Assembly: GCF_014207705.1 (NCBI RefSeq)
Contig: NZ_JACHIU010000001.1
Coordinates: forward strand, 3,154,501 to 3,218,500
Source of the DNA: Sphaerisporangium rubeum
Lineage (GTDB): Bacteria > Actinomycetota > Actinomycetes > Streptosporangiales > Streptosporangiaceae
DNA: 64,000 nucleotides
Direction of reading: 5' to 3'
The translations under genes and the position numbers were made by a program. The first letter of the stretch is position 1; every line of letters begins with the position of its first letter. Below are positions 63,305 to 64,000 of this stretch, one piece after another. The notes under the pieces are model-generated. The model did no database searches and was not told where the DNA came from. It was given only the letters and a program-made list of their open reading frames with translations.

Positions 63305-64000
63305 TCAGCGTGAGTCGACGCGGCACGCGAGGAGCAGCACGCAGGCGAGGCCGGAGCCGGCCGCCAGGAGGAGCAGCGGCGCGCGGTAGCCGTCGAGTAC
63401 GCCATGGAGGATCCCGAGCAGGACCGGCCCCCCGGCGGTGCCGCCGGTGGACACGAGGTTGAGCCGCGCGAACATGGGGTCGAAGCGTGGCAGGCCGTAC
63501 ACCGCCAGGGTGTGCAGCGGCATGAGCACCACGGCGTTGCCGACGGTCACGCCGAGGAGCGCCGCGCCGGCCACGAAAGCGGTCAGGCCGTCCGCGACGG
63601 CGGTGAGCACCAGCGACGCGGCCTGGAGCGCGGCGATGACCAGGCTGAACCGCAGCAGGCCGAGCCGGGCCGACACCGCGATCCCCGCGAGCCGGCCGCA
63701 GACGCTGGACACCGCCAGCGCGGTGAGCGCGAACTCGGCACCCTGGACGCCGCGGTCGTTCGCGATCGACAGCAGGTGGGTGATCGTCCCCACCTGGGAC
63801 AGCATGAGCAGGCCGAAGGCCACACTGACGACGGGGAACGTCCACGCGGGCCAGGTGGTGCCGTCCGCCGCGGCGGCCCGCGCCGCGCCGGTCGAGGCGA
63901 CCGGTGACCGGACGACCGGTGGCTCGCGTACCACGGCCGCGACGACGGCGACGACCGCGATGGTGAGGAGCCCGAGCAGGCCGGCGGCGGCCTCGAACCC
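63305..64000 (-). CDS. MFS transporter, N-terminal part outside window
   Basis: The C-terminal 231 residues of a major-facilitator-superfamily protein: a membrane helix at the window edge, a hydrophilic central loop (VVREPPVVRSPVASTG), then about six membrane segments. The stop is at 63305 and the frame is open through base 64000. It may export or import a substrate of the CoA-dependent island; the substrate is not identifiable. Confidence 0.8.
   Translation of the reverse strand, partial: GFEAAAGLLGLLTIAVVAVVAAVVREPPVVRSPVASTGAARAAAADGTTWPAWTFPVVSVAFGLLMLSQVGTITHLLSIANDRGVQGAEFALTALAVSSVCGRLAGIAVSARLGLLRFSLVIAALQAASLVLTAVADGLTAFVAGAALLGVTVGNAVVLMPLHTLAVYGLPRFDPMFARLNLVSTGGTAGGPVLLGILHGVLDGYRAPLLLLAAGSGLACVLLLACRVDSR

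Overview
The window is GC-rich actinobacterial DNA. Genes are dense, GTG starts are common, and many genes overlap by 4 nt (ATGA or GTGA). The abundance of ricin-type (CBM13) secreted enzymes, F420/FMN-type LLM enzymes and IclR, GntR and ArsR regulators would suit a soil Streptosporangiales-like organism (Nonomuraea/Microbispora type). That placement is an inference; no rRNA or tRNA is present to confirm it.

Region 1 (1-30.5 kb) is a catabolic supercluster. It opens with the end of a Liv-type ABC transporter operon (livM partial, livG, livF), two cyclase-family metallohydrolases, a thiamine-diphosphate (ThDP) enzyme, a Liv-type binding lipoprotein and an LLM flavin enzyme. A second operon (8.3-18.4 kb) encodes an SsuABC/NMT1-like importer, HyuA, an acyl-CoA synthetase, a fumarase/aspartase-superfamily lyase with a Cys-rich N-terminal extension, a crotonase-fold protein and a second ThDP enzyme. 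An IclR regulator is divergent from the third operon (19.3-26.8 kb), which encodes HyuB, both subunits of 2-aminophenol 1,6-dioxygenase (AmnB, AmnA), two hexameric microcompartment shell proteins (BMC-H), one pentameric vertex protein (BMC-P), a semialdehyde dehydrogenase (AmnC), 4-oxalocrotonate decarboxylase (AmnE) and a RidA-type 2-aminomuconate deaminase (AmnD). A convergent operon (29.6-26.8 kb) supplies the hydratase, acetylating acetaldehyde dehydrogenase and aldolase, and faces its own IclR gene. Together these give a complete route from 2-aminophenol to pyruvate and acetyl-CoA with a predicted shell around the semialdehyde step. From memory, a related actinobacterial aromatics ('ARO') microcompartment class has been described with its natural upstream substrate unknown. 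The least described part here is the linked upper operon. A near-identical 17-bp site lies at the promoters of both the SsuABC/HyuA operon and the HyuB/BMC operon, which ties them to one regulator and may point to the unknown precursor.

Region 2 (30.5-47.6 kb) is for plant polysaccharide use. It holds a PHB-depolymerase/CE1-like esterase, a GH54-like alpha-L-arabinofuranosidase, a right-handed beta-helix enzyme and a ThuA/sugar-dehydrogenase mosaic protein, all secreted and all carrying ricin-type lectin domains. It also has an FCD-type GntR regulator, a ribose-type sugar ABC importer (ATPase, two permeases, binding lipoprotein) and a sugar epimerase/isomerase-like protein. Palindromic CGAATCGATTCG sites occur upstream of the arabinofuranosidase and at the importer promoter.

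Region 3 (47.6-64 kb) is a CoA-dependent catabolic island. It has a VWA protein and a MoxR-type ATPase, two pairs of acyl-CoA dehydrogenases, an ADP-forming-type acyl-CoA synthetase, a pair of MaoC-like hydratase subunits, two paralogous divergent ArsR-like regulators, two class III CoA transferases, an LLM enzyme and a truncated MFS transporter. Its substrate is not evident; heteromeric dehydrogenase and MaoC pairs resemble steroid-type catabolism. GATA-containing AT-rich motifs recur at its promoters.
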